Below are positions 50,846 to 50,861 of a stretch of 50,861 nt of DNA, one piece after another. The stretch spans positions 1 through 50,861 of the forward strand of contig JAFTKJ010000008.1 of the NCBI GenBank assembly GCA_017453305.1, read 5' to 3'. Each line of letters opens with the position of its first letter. Positions within the stretch are counted from its first letter, which is position 1. Made by a program: the position numbers and the translations under genes. The notes beneath the pieces are model-generated. The model worked only from the letters and a program-made list of their open reading frames with translations, searched no databases and was not told the DNA's origin. This DNA is from Clostridia bacterium (GTDB taxonomy: Bacteria; Bacillota; Clostridia; Oscillospirales; CAG-272).

Positions 50846-50861
50846 TGGATATGTGCAAACA

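Overview
The window looks like chromosome from a spore-forming, Gram-positive member of the Clostridia. The evidence is four sporulation genes (spoIIE, yqfC, yqfD, ylbJ), the B. subtilis-like order yqfC-yqfD-phoH-ybeY-era-recO, consensus sigma-A promoters with strong AGGAGG ribosome sites, a preQ1-I riboswitch and an L10 leader. Most of the window is near balanced GC. The first ~0.83 kb is clearly AT-richer and appears to be accessory DNA. No species can be assigned from the sequence alone.

Layout. 1-1171: AT-rich accessory end with a zinc-ribbon membrane protein, an intact tRNA-Pro, and a second tRNA-Pro cut off just after its anticodon, probably the boundary of an integrated element that runs off the left edge. 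1241-5659: spoIIE behind a promoter that looks Spo0A-dependent, a SLOG-fold protein, a DUF2752 and a DUF4190 membrane protein. 5720-17194: guaB, then a nine-gene minus-strand pyrimidine operon (pyrC-carB-pyrK-pyrD-alpha/beta hydrolase-pyrF-pyrE-pyrB-pyrI) covering de novo UMP synthesis except carA. 17263-19868: MFS transporter and a lipoprotein with Asp-box repeats. 19932-21200: rplJ-rplL with an L10 leader. 21238-22910: a compact minus-strand cassette of HprK-like kinase, PqqD-like protein, Ser/His signal-peptidase-like protein and a 57-residue protein. It resembles RiPP (modified peptide) maturation genes but has no visible precursor or cyclase.

22940-28244: divergent AraC regulator/FAD oxidoreductase, then zapA and a U32 peptidase. 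28250-28649: a 400-bp chain of palindromes with terminal inverted repeats and AGTGATATT modules, related to a second copy at 50555-50691. 28645-34363: mrp, inorganic pyrophosphatase, MATE exporter, alaS. 34415-36591: a secreted RCC1-repeat protein and a small secreted protein sharing its C-terminal domain. 36617-40662: folT-folC-queT-cca, with a long structured leader before folT and a preQ1-I riboswitch before queT. 40814-49370: ThuA-like protein and the yqfC-yqfD-phoH-ybeY-(unknown)-era-recO-mutS2 run. 49462-50861: ylbJ, a terminator and two repeat families.

Most genes are housekeeping. The parts most worth a second look are the HprK/PqqD/S26 cassette, the folT leader RNA, the AGTGATATT palindromic element, the disrupted tRNA-Pro with a replacement copy, and the hydrolase inside the pyr operon.
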